A model generated the notes under the pieces. That model had not been told where the DNA came from. It worked only from the letters and a program-made list of their open reading frames with translations, and ran no database searches. This document shows positions 1-7,438 of a stretch of 64,000 nucleotides of DNA, in pieces. Origin of the DNA: Marinifilum breve (GTDB taxonomy: Bacteria; Bacteroidota; Bacteroidia; Bacteroidales; Marinifilaceae); assembly GCF_003202155.1 (NCBI RefSeq), contig NZ_QFLI01000011.1, positions 1 to 64,000 of the forward strand. The letters run 5' to 3'. The translations under genes and the position numbers were made by a program. Numbering within the stretch: the first letter of the stretch is position 1; each line of letters begins with the position of its first letter.

Positions 1-62
1 CTTTCGAAAGCCTCATAGATACTAGTGCTTCAAAGAATCGCTATCCCCATCAAAAGCGGCTG
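1..62 (-). other. Probable leader of an rRNA operon lying left of the window
   Basis: Read on the minus strand, the bases after the promoter at 63-95 give a leader containing GATTCTTTGAAGCA, which resembles the boxA-like element of Bacteroidota rRNA leaders. No rRNA gene is inside the window, so this is inferred from the promoter pair and the leader only. Confidence 0.4.
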
Positions 63-95
63 CAAAGATAAATAAATTATTTTCACAACTCCAAA
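63..95 (-). promoter_or_regulatory. Bacteroidota-type promoter reading left (proximal of two)
   Basis: On the minus strand TTTG (92-95) and TATCTTTG (63-70) are 21 bp apart, matching the Bacteroidota sigma-A consensus TTTG-N19-21-TAnnTTTG. The start region reads CAGCCGCTTTT, nearly the same as after the distal promoter. Tandem strong promoters of this kind are typical of rRNA operons. Confidence 0.6.
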
Positions 96-210
96 TGCTC
101 TCGAAAAAAAACTTTAAAAATTTCAAAATGAAAAAACACCATGCAAAATCGTGGCTAAACCACCCTTTTCATCATGTTTCCTCCAACGCCCTACCTTTGT
201 AAAGCGGGTG

Positions 211-243
211 CAAAGATAACGCATACTTTCACAAATTTCCAAA
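211..243 (-). promoter_or_regulatory. Bacteroidota-type promoter reading left (distal of two)
   Basis: On the minus strand TTTG (240-243) and TATCTTTG (211-218) are 21 bp apart, the same spacing as the promoter at 63-95, and it is followed by CACCCGCTTTA. The two promoters are 148 bp apart and point the same way. Confidence 0.6.
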
Positions 244-316
244 TCAAAACTTTAAGTTTTTTAACCAACACAGACTAACTTACTGAAGATCCGATGGAAA
301 AATTTTTGAGAAAATT

Positions 317-360
317 TCAGCGAATGTATTTTTCGATTGTTTTAAATGTCTATTCGCTGA
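317..360. other. Stem-loop with a perfect 9-bp stem
   Basis: TCAGCGAAT (317-325) is the exact reverse complement of ATTCGCTGA (352-360), separated by a 26-base AT-rich loop. It lies in the divergent region between the leftward promoters and the first rightward gene. Its role is unknown. The T-run that follows is short, so it is not a convincing terminator. Confidence 0.3.
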
Positions 361-389
361 GTTTTTCATGCACAATCATTCGAAACAAT

Positions 390-469
390 CCGGTAGGGAT
401 AGAAGCGGTATCCTTTTTCGAAGCATGAGAAAAAGATATAGCGGATAGCCCGACCCGAAGGGAACCGGC
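390..469 (+). ncRNA. Candidate conserved structured RNA (Flavo-1-like)
   Basis: The segment reads GGGATAGAAGCGGTATCC, then an imperfect hairpin (CTTTTTC paired with GAGAAAAAG), then AGCGGATAGCCCGACCC. I remember similar AGAAGCGG and AGCGGATAGCCCGACCC blocks between genes of many Bacteroidota, and this resembles the Flavo-1 RNA motif. That is recognition from memory, not a covariance-model hit. The strand follows the usual orientation of those blocks. Confidence 0.35.
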
Positions 470-576
470 ATAATTAATGACGGATTTCACTCTTTTTAAC
501 GTATGGAAATGACAGTTTTATTACAGATATACTATCTTCGTGCTTAGAAAATGTTTTACACTTTAATTCTCTGAAG

Positions 577-1305
577 GTGACAGATAGACTTGTTATTATC
601 CCTACTTACAATGAAAAGGAAAATATTGAAGCCATTGTAAGAAAGGTATTCTCGCTGGAAACAGCTTTTGATATTCTAGTAATTGAAGACAATTCTCCTG
701 ATGGAACTGCAGCTATTGTAAAAAGTTTGCAGAAAGAGTTTTCTCAACTACACATTATAGAGCGCAAAGGAAAGCTTGGTTTAGGTACCGCTTATATTAC
801 TGGTTTTAAATGGGCACTTGAAAACAATTACGAATATGTATTTGAAATGGATGCCGATTTTTCGCACAACCCTGAAGATTTGGTTCGTTTATATGAGGCT
901 TGCGCTAATCAAGGTGGTGATATGGCCATTGGTTCACGCTATGTTTCTGGTGTAAATGTTGTAAATTGGCCTATGGGTAGAGTTTTGATGTCTTATTTTG
1001 CATCTAAGTACGTAAGAATTGTAACAGGAATGAAAATTCATGATGCAACTGCTGGCTTTAAATGCTATACCAAAAAGGTACTTGAAACCATCAATCTGGA
1101 TAAAATTAGATTTAAAGGATATGCTTTCCAGATAGAAATGAAATTTACCACATGGAAATTTGGCTTTAATATTATTGAAGTACCTATCATTTTTACAGAT
1201 AGAACACAAGGAACCTCGAAAATGAGTGGTGGTATTTTTAATGAAGCTGTGTGGGGTGTGATTAAAATGAAACTGCGTAGCTTTTTTACCAAATACGAAA
1301 GATAG
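577..1305 (+). CDS. Polyprenol monophosphomannose synthase-like glycosyltransferase (GT2)
   Basis: This 242-residue protein is a family 2 glycosyltransferase of the Dpm1 type, which moves a sugar from a nucleotide donor to polyprenyl phosphate on the inner face of the membrane. It shows PTYNE at residues 9-13, EDNSPDGT at 37-44 and the metal-binding DAD at 92-94, followed by the DPM-type FKCY and KGYAFQIEM segments. It has no C-terminal membrane domain, as in short bacterial Dpm1 proteins. The start is GTG at 577; there is no in-frame ATG just upstream. It is the first gene of a likely three-gene operon, with pyrC 31 bp downstream. The exact sugar cannot be read from the sequence. Confidence 0.8.
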   Translation: MTDRLVIIPTYNEKENIEAIVRKVFSLETAFDILVIEDNSPDGTAAIVKSLQKEFSQLHIIERKGKLGLGTAYITGFKWALENNYEYVFEMDADFSHNPEDLVRLYEACANQGGDMAIGSRYVSGVNVVNWPMGRVLMSYFASKYVRIVTGMKIHDATAGFKCYTKKVLETINLDKIRFKGYAFQIEMKFTTWKFGFNIIEVPIIFTDRTQGTSKMSGGIFNEAVWGVIKMKLRSFFTKYER

Positions 1306-1336
1306 ATTTTAAAATACTTAGAACTAAACAACCAAA

Positions 1337-2677
1337 ATGTCGACTTATTTAATACAAAATGCCTTAATTATTAATGAAGGCAAGAAATTCGCTGGAAGTG
1401 TTCTGGTGAAAGATCAATTGATTGAAGAAATTTATACTTCTGCTCCTGAAAAGATTGATCCATCGTGGAAGGTAATTGATGCTGGAGGCAAATTACTAAT
1501 TCCTGGTGTGATTGATGACCAGGTACATTTTCGTGATCCAGGCATGCCACACAAAGGTGATTTGTATACCGAATCGAGAGCAGCTGTTGCTGGCGGTACC
1601 ACTTCCTTTATGGATATGCCTAATGTAAAGCCACAAACGGTAACGCAGGAATTGCTTACTGAAAGATATAAGCTGGGCGCTGAAAAATCGTTGGCAAACT
1701 ACTCGTTCTACATGGGTGCTACCAATGACAATTTGGAGGAAATTTTAAAAACGGATCCAAAATCGGTTTGTGGGATTAAGATATTTATGGGATCATCGAC
1801 CGGAAATATGTTGGTAGATGATATTGATACCCTTTCTCAGATTTTTGAAAAAGCTCCTCTTTTGATTGCTACACATTGTGAGGATACTCCAACCATTGAA
1901 AAAAATCAGGCTGAATACGTTGAAAAATATGGTGAAGACATTCCAATGGAATATCATGGTGTGATTAGAAGTGCAGAAGCCTGCTACAAATCTTCATCGA
2001 AAGCTGTAGAGTTGGCTAAGAAATACAACACTCGCTTGCACATTCTACATTTATCTACTGGAATGGAGATGGATTTATTCGACAATTTGATCCCTTCGAA
2101 AGATAAAAGAATTACTACTGAGGTTTGTGTGCATCACTTATGGTTCGATGATCAGGATTACCTGACCAAAAAATCTAGAATTCGCTGGAATCCTGCCGTT
2201 AAAACTAAGGCTGATCAGGATAAACTTTGGGAAGCCTTACTAGATGACAGGTTGGATGTAATTGCGACCGACCATGCACCACATACTGAAGAAGAGAAGG
2301 ATGGCAACTATTTGAATTCAGCTGGTGGAGGCCCATTGGTTCAACATTCGCTTGTGGCAATGTTGGAGCAAGCACGACGCGGCAAGATTAGTCTTGAAAA
2401 AGTGATTGAAAAGATGTGTCACACTCCTGCTGAGATTTTCCAAGTAGAGAAAAGAGGTTTTATCCGTAAAGGGTATTATGCAGATTTGGTATTGGTTAAG
2501 GAAGAAGATTGGACTGCCAACAAAGAGAATACATTGTATAAATGTGGTTGGACTCCTTTCGATGGAGAAAAATTCCAATACATGATTGATAAAACTTTTG
2601 TGAATGGACATTTGGTGTATGACAATGGTAAGTTTGATGAAAGCATGAAAGGTATGCGCTTAAGTTTCGATCGTTAA
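1337..2677 (+). CDS. pyrC: Dihydroorotase (Bacteroidota type)
   Basis: This 446-residue amidohydrolase should interconvert carbamoyl-aspartate and dihydroorotate in pyrimidine synthesis. The segment DDQVHFRDPG (residues 60-69) aligns with the zinc motif DxHxHxR, but the first histidine is Gln62 (codon 1520-1522). The other expected elements are present: the lysine in GIKIFMGSS, the histidine in ATHCED, the histidine in LHILHLST and the aspartate in ATDHAPHT. I recall that the same His-to-Gln change is common in Bacteroidota homologues annotated as dihydroorotase, so this is probably a clade feature. It sits between the glycosyltransferase and a lipoprotein, 21 bp before the latter. Confidence 0.85.
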   Translation: MSTYLIQNALIINEGKKFAGSVLVKDQLIEEIYTSAPEKIDPSWKVIDAGGKLLIPGVIDDQVHFRDPGMPHKGDLYTESRAAVAGGTTSFMDMPNVKPQTVTQELLTERYKLGAEKSLANYSFYMGATNDNLEEILKTDPKSVCGIKIFMGSSTGNMLVDDIDTLSQIFEKAPLLIATHCEDTPTIEKNQAEYVEKYGEDIPMEYHGVIRSAEACYKSSSKAVELAKKYNTRLHILHLSTGMEMDLFDNLIPSKDKRITTEVCVHHLWFDDQDYLTKKSRIRWNPAVKTKADQDKLWEALLDDRLDVIATDHAPHTEEEKDGNYLNSAGGGPLVQHSLVAMLEQARRGKISLEKVIEKMCHTPAEIFQVEKRGFIRKGYYADLVLVKEEDWTANKENTLYKCGWTPFDGEKFQYMIDKTFVNGHLVYDNGKFDESMKGMRLSFDR

Positions 2678-2698
2678 CAAATACATTATATATAGAAC

Positions 2699-3187
2699 AT
2701 GAAAAAATTCTATTATACATCAACAGCTCTGATTATTTCAGGGCTGTTTTTATTTTCTTGCCAAAACAAACCAGAAAATTCTCCTACAAATACTGAAGGT
2801 GAGCTTCTTGCTGATCCTATTATTTATGAGGTGATTGTAAAAAATCCAAATCCGGATGATGAATGGCTAAATGAATGTCTTGAGAACACCAATAGTTCTT
2901 ATCTAATTGAGCAAGTTTTAAAAGAAGTAAAAGCTGGCAATTTAAAGGCATATGATTATTACGACAATCACGAATTATCCATAAGTGAAATCAAGCAAAT
3001 TATTAAAGAAAACGATTTGAGTGAGAGAACAGGAAAAATTCAGTTTGAAGAAAATTGGTATTGGGATAAAGATCAGTTAGAACTAAGAAAGGAAGTTAAA
3101 AAGTTGATGTTTGGCTTCGAAATATTCGATACTACTGGAAAACTGAGAGGTTATAAAGCCAGTTTTGTAATTGACTTACAAAAGTAG
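2699..3187 (+). CDS. Small lipoprotein of unknown function
   Basis: The 162-residue product starts with a lysine-rich, hydrophobic signal ending in LFLFSC, so Cys21 is the likely lipidated residue. The mature part is charged and hydrophilic, with segments such as AYDYYDNHELS and FEENWYWDKDQLEL. This pattern faintly recalls GldN/PorN-like proteins of the type IX secretion ring, but the match is weak and I would not assign that role. It begins 21 bp after pyrC and probably shares its transcript. Confidence 0.6.
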   Translation: MKKFYYTSTALIISGLFLFSCQNKPENSPTNTEGELLADPIIYEVIVKNPNPDDEWLNECLENTNSSYLIEQVLKEVKAGNLKAYDYYDNHELSISEIKQIIKENDLSERTGKIQFEENWYWDKDQLELRKEVKKLMFGFEIFDTTGKLRGYKASFVIDLQK

Positions 3188-3238
3188 ATTCTAAAGCGAG
3201 TTACTGACTATTTTTTAATATGAAAATCGCTTAGGATT

Positions 3239-3545
3239 TTACGAGACGATTATTCACTTATGCAATGTGTATATATTTTCGTCCAAGGCCATTGTTAATT
3301 TATGCAAGGCCTTTGTATTTTCATCCGAGCTGATTGCTAATTTGTGCAATGGGCTTGTATTTTCGTCCGAGCACCTTGTAAGTTACTTACATACCCCTCG
3401 GAATTTCGTCCAAGGCCATTGTTAATGTATGCAAGGCCTTTGTATTTTCATCCGAGCCGATTGCTAACTTGTGAAATGGGCTTGTATTTTCGTCCGAGCA
3501 CCTTGTAGGTTACTTACATACCCCTCGGAATTTCGTCCGCACCCC
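3239..3545. repeat. Intergenic hairpin array 1, 42-43-bp spacing
   Basis: Spacer motifs TTTTC(G/A)TCC recur with their G/ATCC at 3281, 3323, 3365, 3408, 3450, 3492 and 3535, that is steps of 42, 42, 43, 42, 42 and 43. A weaker unit precedes at about 3239. The units form a 127-bp block of three sub-repeats that is tandemly duplicated. Each sub-repeat can fold: CAAGGCC with GGCCTTTG; AGC-x-GATTGC with GCAAT-GGCT; and CCGAG plus GTAAGT with ACTTAC plus CTCGG. The array follows the stop of the lipoprotein gene and contains no credible coding frame. Confidence 0.85.
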
Positions 3546-3708
3546 CTGTAAGTAAGCTAAAGTGTCAATAAAATCAGGAATTTCATCAATAATTCATGAT
3601 TAAATTCCATTTTGGATTTAGAAAGTGCAATTCACCACAGCGGTTTGTCATTTCCATTCTCATCAGTCATTGATAAAATGCTCTTTTGATCCACTACAAA
3701 AAGTATTA
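3546..3708. other. Gene-free AT-rich stretch
   Basis: I see no open frame, RNA gene or clear repeat between the end of array 1 and the dispersed element at 3709. Confidence 0.5.
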
Positions 3709-3787
3709 TACCGATTATTAATTTGTATAAACCATTAGCGCGCTTCACTTCTAATGCCTAACAATATTATATATCGGCATTATAACT
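3709..3787. repeat. Dispersed intergenic element with CCGAT/ATCGG ends (copy 1)
   Basis: This stretch starts TACCGATTAT and ends ATATCGGCATTAT, so its ends are roughly inverted. A second copy of almost the same length, with the same ends and an alignable interior, lies at 23954-24031. It looks like a small non-autonomous or REP-like repeat. Confidence 0.5.
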
Positions 3788-3796
3788 AAACTATGC

Positions 3797-3816
3797 GAGA
3801 GCTTAAAATAGCTCTC
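3797..3816 (+). terminator. Hairpin followed by a T-run
   Basis: GAGAGCT (3797-3803) pairs with AGCTCTC (3810-3816) around a 6-base loop and is followed by TATTTTTTATAA. This is a plausible intrinsic terminator for transcripts entering from the lipoprotein operon and array 1. Confidence 0.5.
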
Positions 3817-3895
3817 TATTTTTTATAACTGGTATAAGTTTTTGCTTTTTCCATTTTCTTCCTAAAGTTCCAAGGCATAATCAGAGTGAAAAAAG

Positions 3896-3903
3896 TACCT
3901 TTG
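3896..3903 (+). promoter_or_regulatory. Promoter -7 element of the 2-hydroxyacid dehydrogenase gene
   Basis: TACCTTTG matches TAnnTTTG and is followed by GC. No good -33 TTTG is seen at the expected distance. A small hairpin, TTGAGA with TCTCAA (about 3910-3928), falls near the predicted mRNA 5' end. Confidence 0.4.
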
Positions 3904-3979
3904 CATCGCTTGAGAGTTTCATTCTCAACACCTAATCAATTACTCTCGGTAGCAATCGGGACTATATGTAAATAAAAAA

Positions 3980-4921
3980 ATGAAAGTACTATTTATAGAT
4001 TCTACACATCCTCGCTTATTGGAGATGCTTGAAACTGCGGGCTTCGACTGCACTTACGCTCCTGAAAAAAACAAAGAGGAGTTATTAAAAATATTTCCTG
4101 AATTTGATGGTTTTATCATTCGAAGTAAATTCAAATTGACCAAAACAGAACTTGATATTGCTTCCAATCTGAAGTTTATTGGTAGAGTTGGTGCAGGATT
4201 AGAAAATATTGATGTGGAATACGCCGAAAGCAAAGGCATAAGATGTTTTAATGCTCCGGAAGGAAACCGCGATGCCGTTGGTGAACATGCTGTAGGTATG
4301 CTATTAACTCTATTCAATAATTTGTGCCGTTGTAATTGGGAAGTTCGCAATGGAATGTGGAGACGTGAAGAAAATCGAGGCATCGAAATTATGGGTAAAA
4401 CCGTAGGGATTATTGGATACGGAAACATGGGTGGAGCTTTTGCGCAAAGACTAAAAGGGTTTGGTTGTAAAGTAATTGCCTACGATAAATACAAGTTTGA
4501 CTATACCGATGAATATTGTCAAGAAAAGCAATTGGAAGATTTATTTGAACAATGCGATATTTTGAGTTTGCATGTTCCACAAACCGAGGAAACCATGTTT
4601 ATGGTGAATGACGAATTTCTAAATCAATTCAAAAAACCGATTTTCTTAATTAATACTGCACGTGGAAAGGTAGTTCGAATTGCTGATTTGGTAAAGAATC
4701 TAAAATCAGGACAAGTAAAAGGAGCTTGTTTGGATGTACTGGAATACGAAAAAACTTCTTTTGAAGATTTGCACGCATCAGAACTTCCTGCTGAATTTCA
4801 ATATTTAATTGAAGCTGAAAATGTTTTATTGAGTCCGCATGTTGGTGGATGGACTCATGAATCGAACATTAAACTTTCTGAAGTTACCGCACAAAAAATA
4901 ATTGATGAGTTTGCATCGTAA
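3980..4921 (+). CDS. D-isomer 2-hydroxyacid dehydrogenase, phosphoglycerate dehydrogenase-like
   Basis: This 313-residue NAD-dependent dehydrogenase has the Rossmann motif GIIGYGNMGG near residue 144 and the expected catalytic residues: the arginine in INTARGK, the glutamate in LDVLEYEK and the histidine in SPHVGGWTHES. It lacks the C-terminal ACT domain of long SerA proteins, as many Bacteroidota phosphoglycerate dehydrogenases do. The best guess is 3-phosphoglycerate oxidation in serine synthesis, but no other serine gene is next to it, so another 2-hydroxyacid substrate remains possible. It is transcribed alone and ends at a bidirectional terminator. Confidence 0.75.
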   Translation: MKVLFIDSTHPRLLEMLETAGFDCTYAPEKNKEELLKIFPEFDGFIIRSKFKLTKTELDIASNLKFIGRVGAGLENIDVEYAESKGIRCFNAPEGNRDAVGEHAVGMLLTLFNNLCRCNWEVRNGMWRREENRGIEIMGKTVGIIGYGNMGGAFAQRLKGFGCKVIAYDKYKFDYTDEYCQEKQLEDLFEQCDILSLHVPQTEETMFMVNDEFLNQFKKPIFLINTARGKVVRIADLVKNLKSGQVKGACLDVLEYEKTSFEDLHASELPAEFQYLIEAENVLLSPHVGGWTHESNIKLSEVTAQKIIDEFAS

Positions 4922-4928
4922 AATTCAA

Positions 4929-4956
4929 AAGCCTCAATTCATGATGAATTGAGGCT
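4929..4956. terminator. Bidirectional intrinsic terminator
   Basis: AAGCCTCAATTCAT and ATGAATTGAGGCTT form a near-perfect stem followed by TGCTTTT on the plus strand, with A-rich DNA on the other side. It sits between the convergent ends of the dehydrogenase and the minus-strand gene at 4972. Confidence 0.75.
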
Positions 4957-4971
4957 TGCTTTTATTATTGC

Positions 4972-5610
4972 TTAAAATTGTGCAACCAACTCCGGTTCTC
5001 TTATAAATACTGATTGCTTTTGCAATTGCTCTGTCAAATCAAACAGAATTTCAATCTCAGATGAATTGGTATACCAACCTTGTGTTGTATATATTCCTAT
5101 ATATGATCTACCTCTTAAGTCAGGCATAAAATCAAGATTCAACATATTTATACCAACCCTTAATCTGGCATCAAAATCAAAAACTTTTAAAATTAAATTT
5201 TGGATTTTGTCATTGGTAAAAATCTTATTGGTACCTATTGCTGTAAACTCATCAAATACTACTTGAGAATCAAATGAATCAACACCTGTTTTGTAATATT
5301 GCTTTTTCCCAAACAGGCTCATTTTATCGAACATGTGTTTTTTTCGAACACAGATCTTTGTCTCATTGGAAACATCAATAGGAAAAAACACACCACTATA
5401 TACTGAATAATTATCCAATTTTCGAGAATCTTCAAAACAAGCGTAAAAGACTCTTTTGTAATCATTACCAGGTATGCTTACAAATCTTCGGTGGAAACTT
5501 ACAGGGTGTAGTGCATTAGAAGGATACGCTTTATCGCTAAAATCAATTTTACGATGCGTTTTGAGAGCAAAATCTTTTAATTTTTCAATAGCAGATTTTT
5601 CTTTTTCCAT
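4972..5610 (-). CDS. Hypothetical protein
   Basis: I do not recognise this 212-residue protein. It has no signal peptide or membrane segment and is rich in lysine, phenylalanine and aspartate. Its layout (a charged N-terminal helix, then alternating hydrophobic strands and a PxLxGRSYIGIYTTQG segment) suggests a cytoplasmic alpha/beta fold. Part of it loosely recalls DUF3137-type proteins, but not enough to assign. It is monocistronic between two gaps and converges on the dehydrogenase. Confidence 0.6.
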   Translation of the reverse strand: MEKEKSAIEKLKDFALKTHRKIDFSDKAYPSNALHPVSFHRRFVSIPGNDYKRVFYACFEDSRKLDNYSVYSGVFFPIDVSNETKICVRKKHMFDKMSLFGKKQYYKTGVDSFDSQVVFDEFTAIGTNKIFTNDKIQNLILKVFDFDARLRVGINMLNLDFMPDLRGRSYIGIYTTQGWYTNSSEIEILFDLTEQLQKQSVFIREPELVAQF

Positions 5611-5755
5611 GTGGCAGCTGTGGTTTTTAAAGATTAAAGTTTATCTAGACATTAATATACTCTAATTTCAATTCAGAATCAAAACACATTATTAACAGAC
5701 TGTTAGCAACTTTGCAAACTATGTTACTTTAACCTAAACCAAGCTATTTTTTCAT

Positions 5756-6295
5756 CTAAAAACCATACGCCATTCCAACACCAAAATAGTGGTAAGCCTC
5801 ATCAGTCAACTCAATTTCTGTCTCCATTATTAATGACCAACCATTACCAACCGAAACTCTTATTCCTAATGGAATCCAAAGAGGAATTTTAGTTTCATCA
5901 CCAAAAACTATATCCATATCCAGACCTGTTATCAATTTGGTCCCTCGTGCCAAGGGTACAGTAACATTTGCCGTTCCATCCAATGCAAAATCGTGAAAAT
6001 GGTGAGCTCCTGCTGATAGCGAAAGTGTTTTGCTGAAACCAAATTCAACATCTCCCCCATAATAATTCTCATCTCCAAAAACACCAAACTTTGCTCCCAA
6101 GTCAATATTCTGCCCTAATCCAACACCTGCATGAAAAAACATCATAAAATCGGTATCTCCATCGTACACTAACAAAGATGGTTCAAAACCAATTGCAGCC
6201 TCTCCTCCTTTTAAAATACCCGAAGTATTAAATACCTGCGCTTTTACAATAAAAGCCCCACTCATCAATAGCAATAGAATAATTGTCTTTCTCAT
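5756..6295 (-). CDS. Small outer-membrane beta-barrel-like secreted protein
   Basis: I prefer the start at 6295 (the seventh residue of the longer frame), because MRKTIILLLLMSGAFIVKAQ is then a clean signal peptide, giving about 179 residues. The mature part has alternating glycine and aromatic strands, such as DLGAKFGVFG and DVEFGFSKTLSLSAGAHH, and ends in GVGMAYGF with a C-terminal phenylalanine. These are hallmarks of outer-membrane barrels. The ligand and role are unknown. It lies after the terminator of the met operon and so is probably transcribed on its own. Confidence 0.65.
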   Translation of the reverse strand: MRKTIILLLLMSGAFIVKAQVFNTSGILKGGEAAIGFEPSLLVYDGDTDFMMFFHAGVGLGQNIDLGAKFGVFGDENYYGGDVEFGFSKTLSLSAGAHHFHDFALDGTANVTVPLARGTKLITGLDMDIVFGDETKIPLWIPLGIRVSVGNGWSLIMETEIELTDEAYHYFGVGMAYGF

Positions 6296-6368
6296 ATGTT
6301 CATTAATTATCAATTTTATTTTTAAACTGAGACAAACTGCCTTTTATTGCAGTTACTGCATAAAAAAA

Positions 6369-6393
6369 TCCCTCTTCTTAATTGAAAAGGGAT
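6369..6393 (-). terminator. Terminator of the methionine operon
   Basis: On the minus strand ATCCCTTTTC pairs with GAAGAGGGAT around a short loop and is followed by seven T residues. It lies 22 bp after the metF stop codon. Confidence 0.8.
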
Positions 6394-6414
6394 CTTGATT
6401 TATTTTGGAAATCA

Positions 6415-7374
6415 TTAATAAATCGCTTTTGCGATATCTCGCACACAACTTGAAGCCATTAATGTATAGAAATGTAGCGAAGGAACTCCATGTTGAATCA
6501 ACTCTTTACTTTGTTGAATTCCCCATTCTACACCAACTTGTTTTACCTCATCGTTGGATTTACATTTACGAACTTCAGCAGCTAATGCTTCTGGTATTTC
6601 AGTTTTAAAAATCTGTGGAAGCACATTTAATTGCGAAAGAGCTGAAATAGGCTTTATTCCCGGAACAATAGGAACAGTTATACCAGCTTCACGCACTCTT
6701 TTCTCAAAATCAAAGAATTTCTGATTATCGAAAAACATTTGAGTTACGATATAGTCTGCTCCAGCATCCACTTTTTTCTTCAGCCAATACAAGTCCGATT
6801 CCATATTTGGAGCATTTTCATGTTTCTCAGGATATCCGGCAGTACCATAAGAAAATGGAGTTTCGAATGGCTCAACATGAGTTCCGTCCAAAAAGTTTCC
6901 TTTATTAACATCGTTCACCTGCCCGATTAGATCGATAGCATATTTGTGCTCACCTTCACTTGGAATGAAATCATGACGTGGCGATTTATCACCTTGAAGA
7001 AGCAACAAATCATGTATCCCTAAAAAGTTCAAATCCAAAAGAGCGTTCTCTGTTTCTTCGGGAGTAAATCCACTACAAATTACATGAGGAACTACAGTAA
7101 TTTTGTATTTATTCTGAATTGCTCCGGCCACTGCAACAGTACCAGGACGCTTACGAGTAATCTTTTTCTCGAAAGCTCCATTTGCCGATTCAACGAAAAC
7201 CACCTCATCTCGATGTGCTGTAATATTAATGTATTTTGGGTCGAATTCCTTAAGTTTTTCGATGGTATTAAATACCTTATATATGCTATTACCCCTTAAT
7301 GGAGGCAATAGTTCAAAAGAGAAGTGTGTGGTTTTATTCTCAATTGCTTGATTTAAATGTTCAATTACTTTCAT
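6415..7374 (-). CDS. metF: 5,10-methylenetetrahydrofolate reductase
   Basis: This 319-residue flavoprotein should reduce methylene-tetrahydrofolate to 5-methyl-tetrahydrofolate, the methyl donor for MetH. It is a single TIM-barrel domain of usual bacterial length. Visible family segments are THFSFELLPP at the N-terminus, NITAHRDE, LLLLQGDKSPRHD, the ADYIVTQMFFDN block and VPGIKPIS. It lies 64 bp downstream of metH at the end of the methionine operon, which fits its role as MetH's supplier. Confidence 0.93.
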   Translation of the reverse strand: MKVIEHLNQAIENKTTHFSFELLPPLRGNSIYKVFNTIEKLKEFDPKYINITAHRDEVVFVESANGAFEKKITRKRPGTVAVAGAIQNKYKITVVPHVICSGFTPEETENALLDLNFLGIHDLLLLQGDKSPRHDFIPSEGEHKYAIDLIGQVNDVNKGNFLDGTHVEPFETPFSYGTAGYPEKHENAPNMESDLYWLKKKVDAGADYIVTQMFFDNQKFFDFEKRVREAGITVPIVPGIKPISALSQLNVLPQIFKTEIPEALAAEVRKCKSNDEVKQVGVEWGIQQSKELIQHGVPSLHFYTLMASSCVRDIAKAIY

Positions 7375-7438
7375 TGGTTAATTTTAGATGTGAGATTTTA
7401 TTAAATCTCAAAAATCGTATTCTATTAATTTGATGTTT

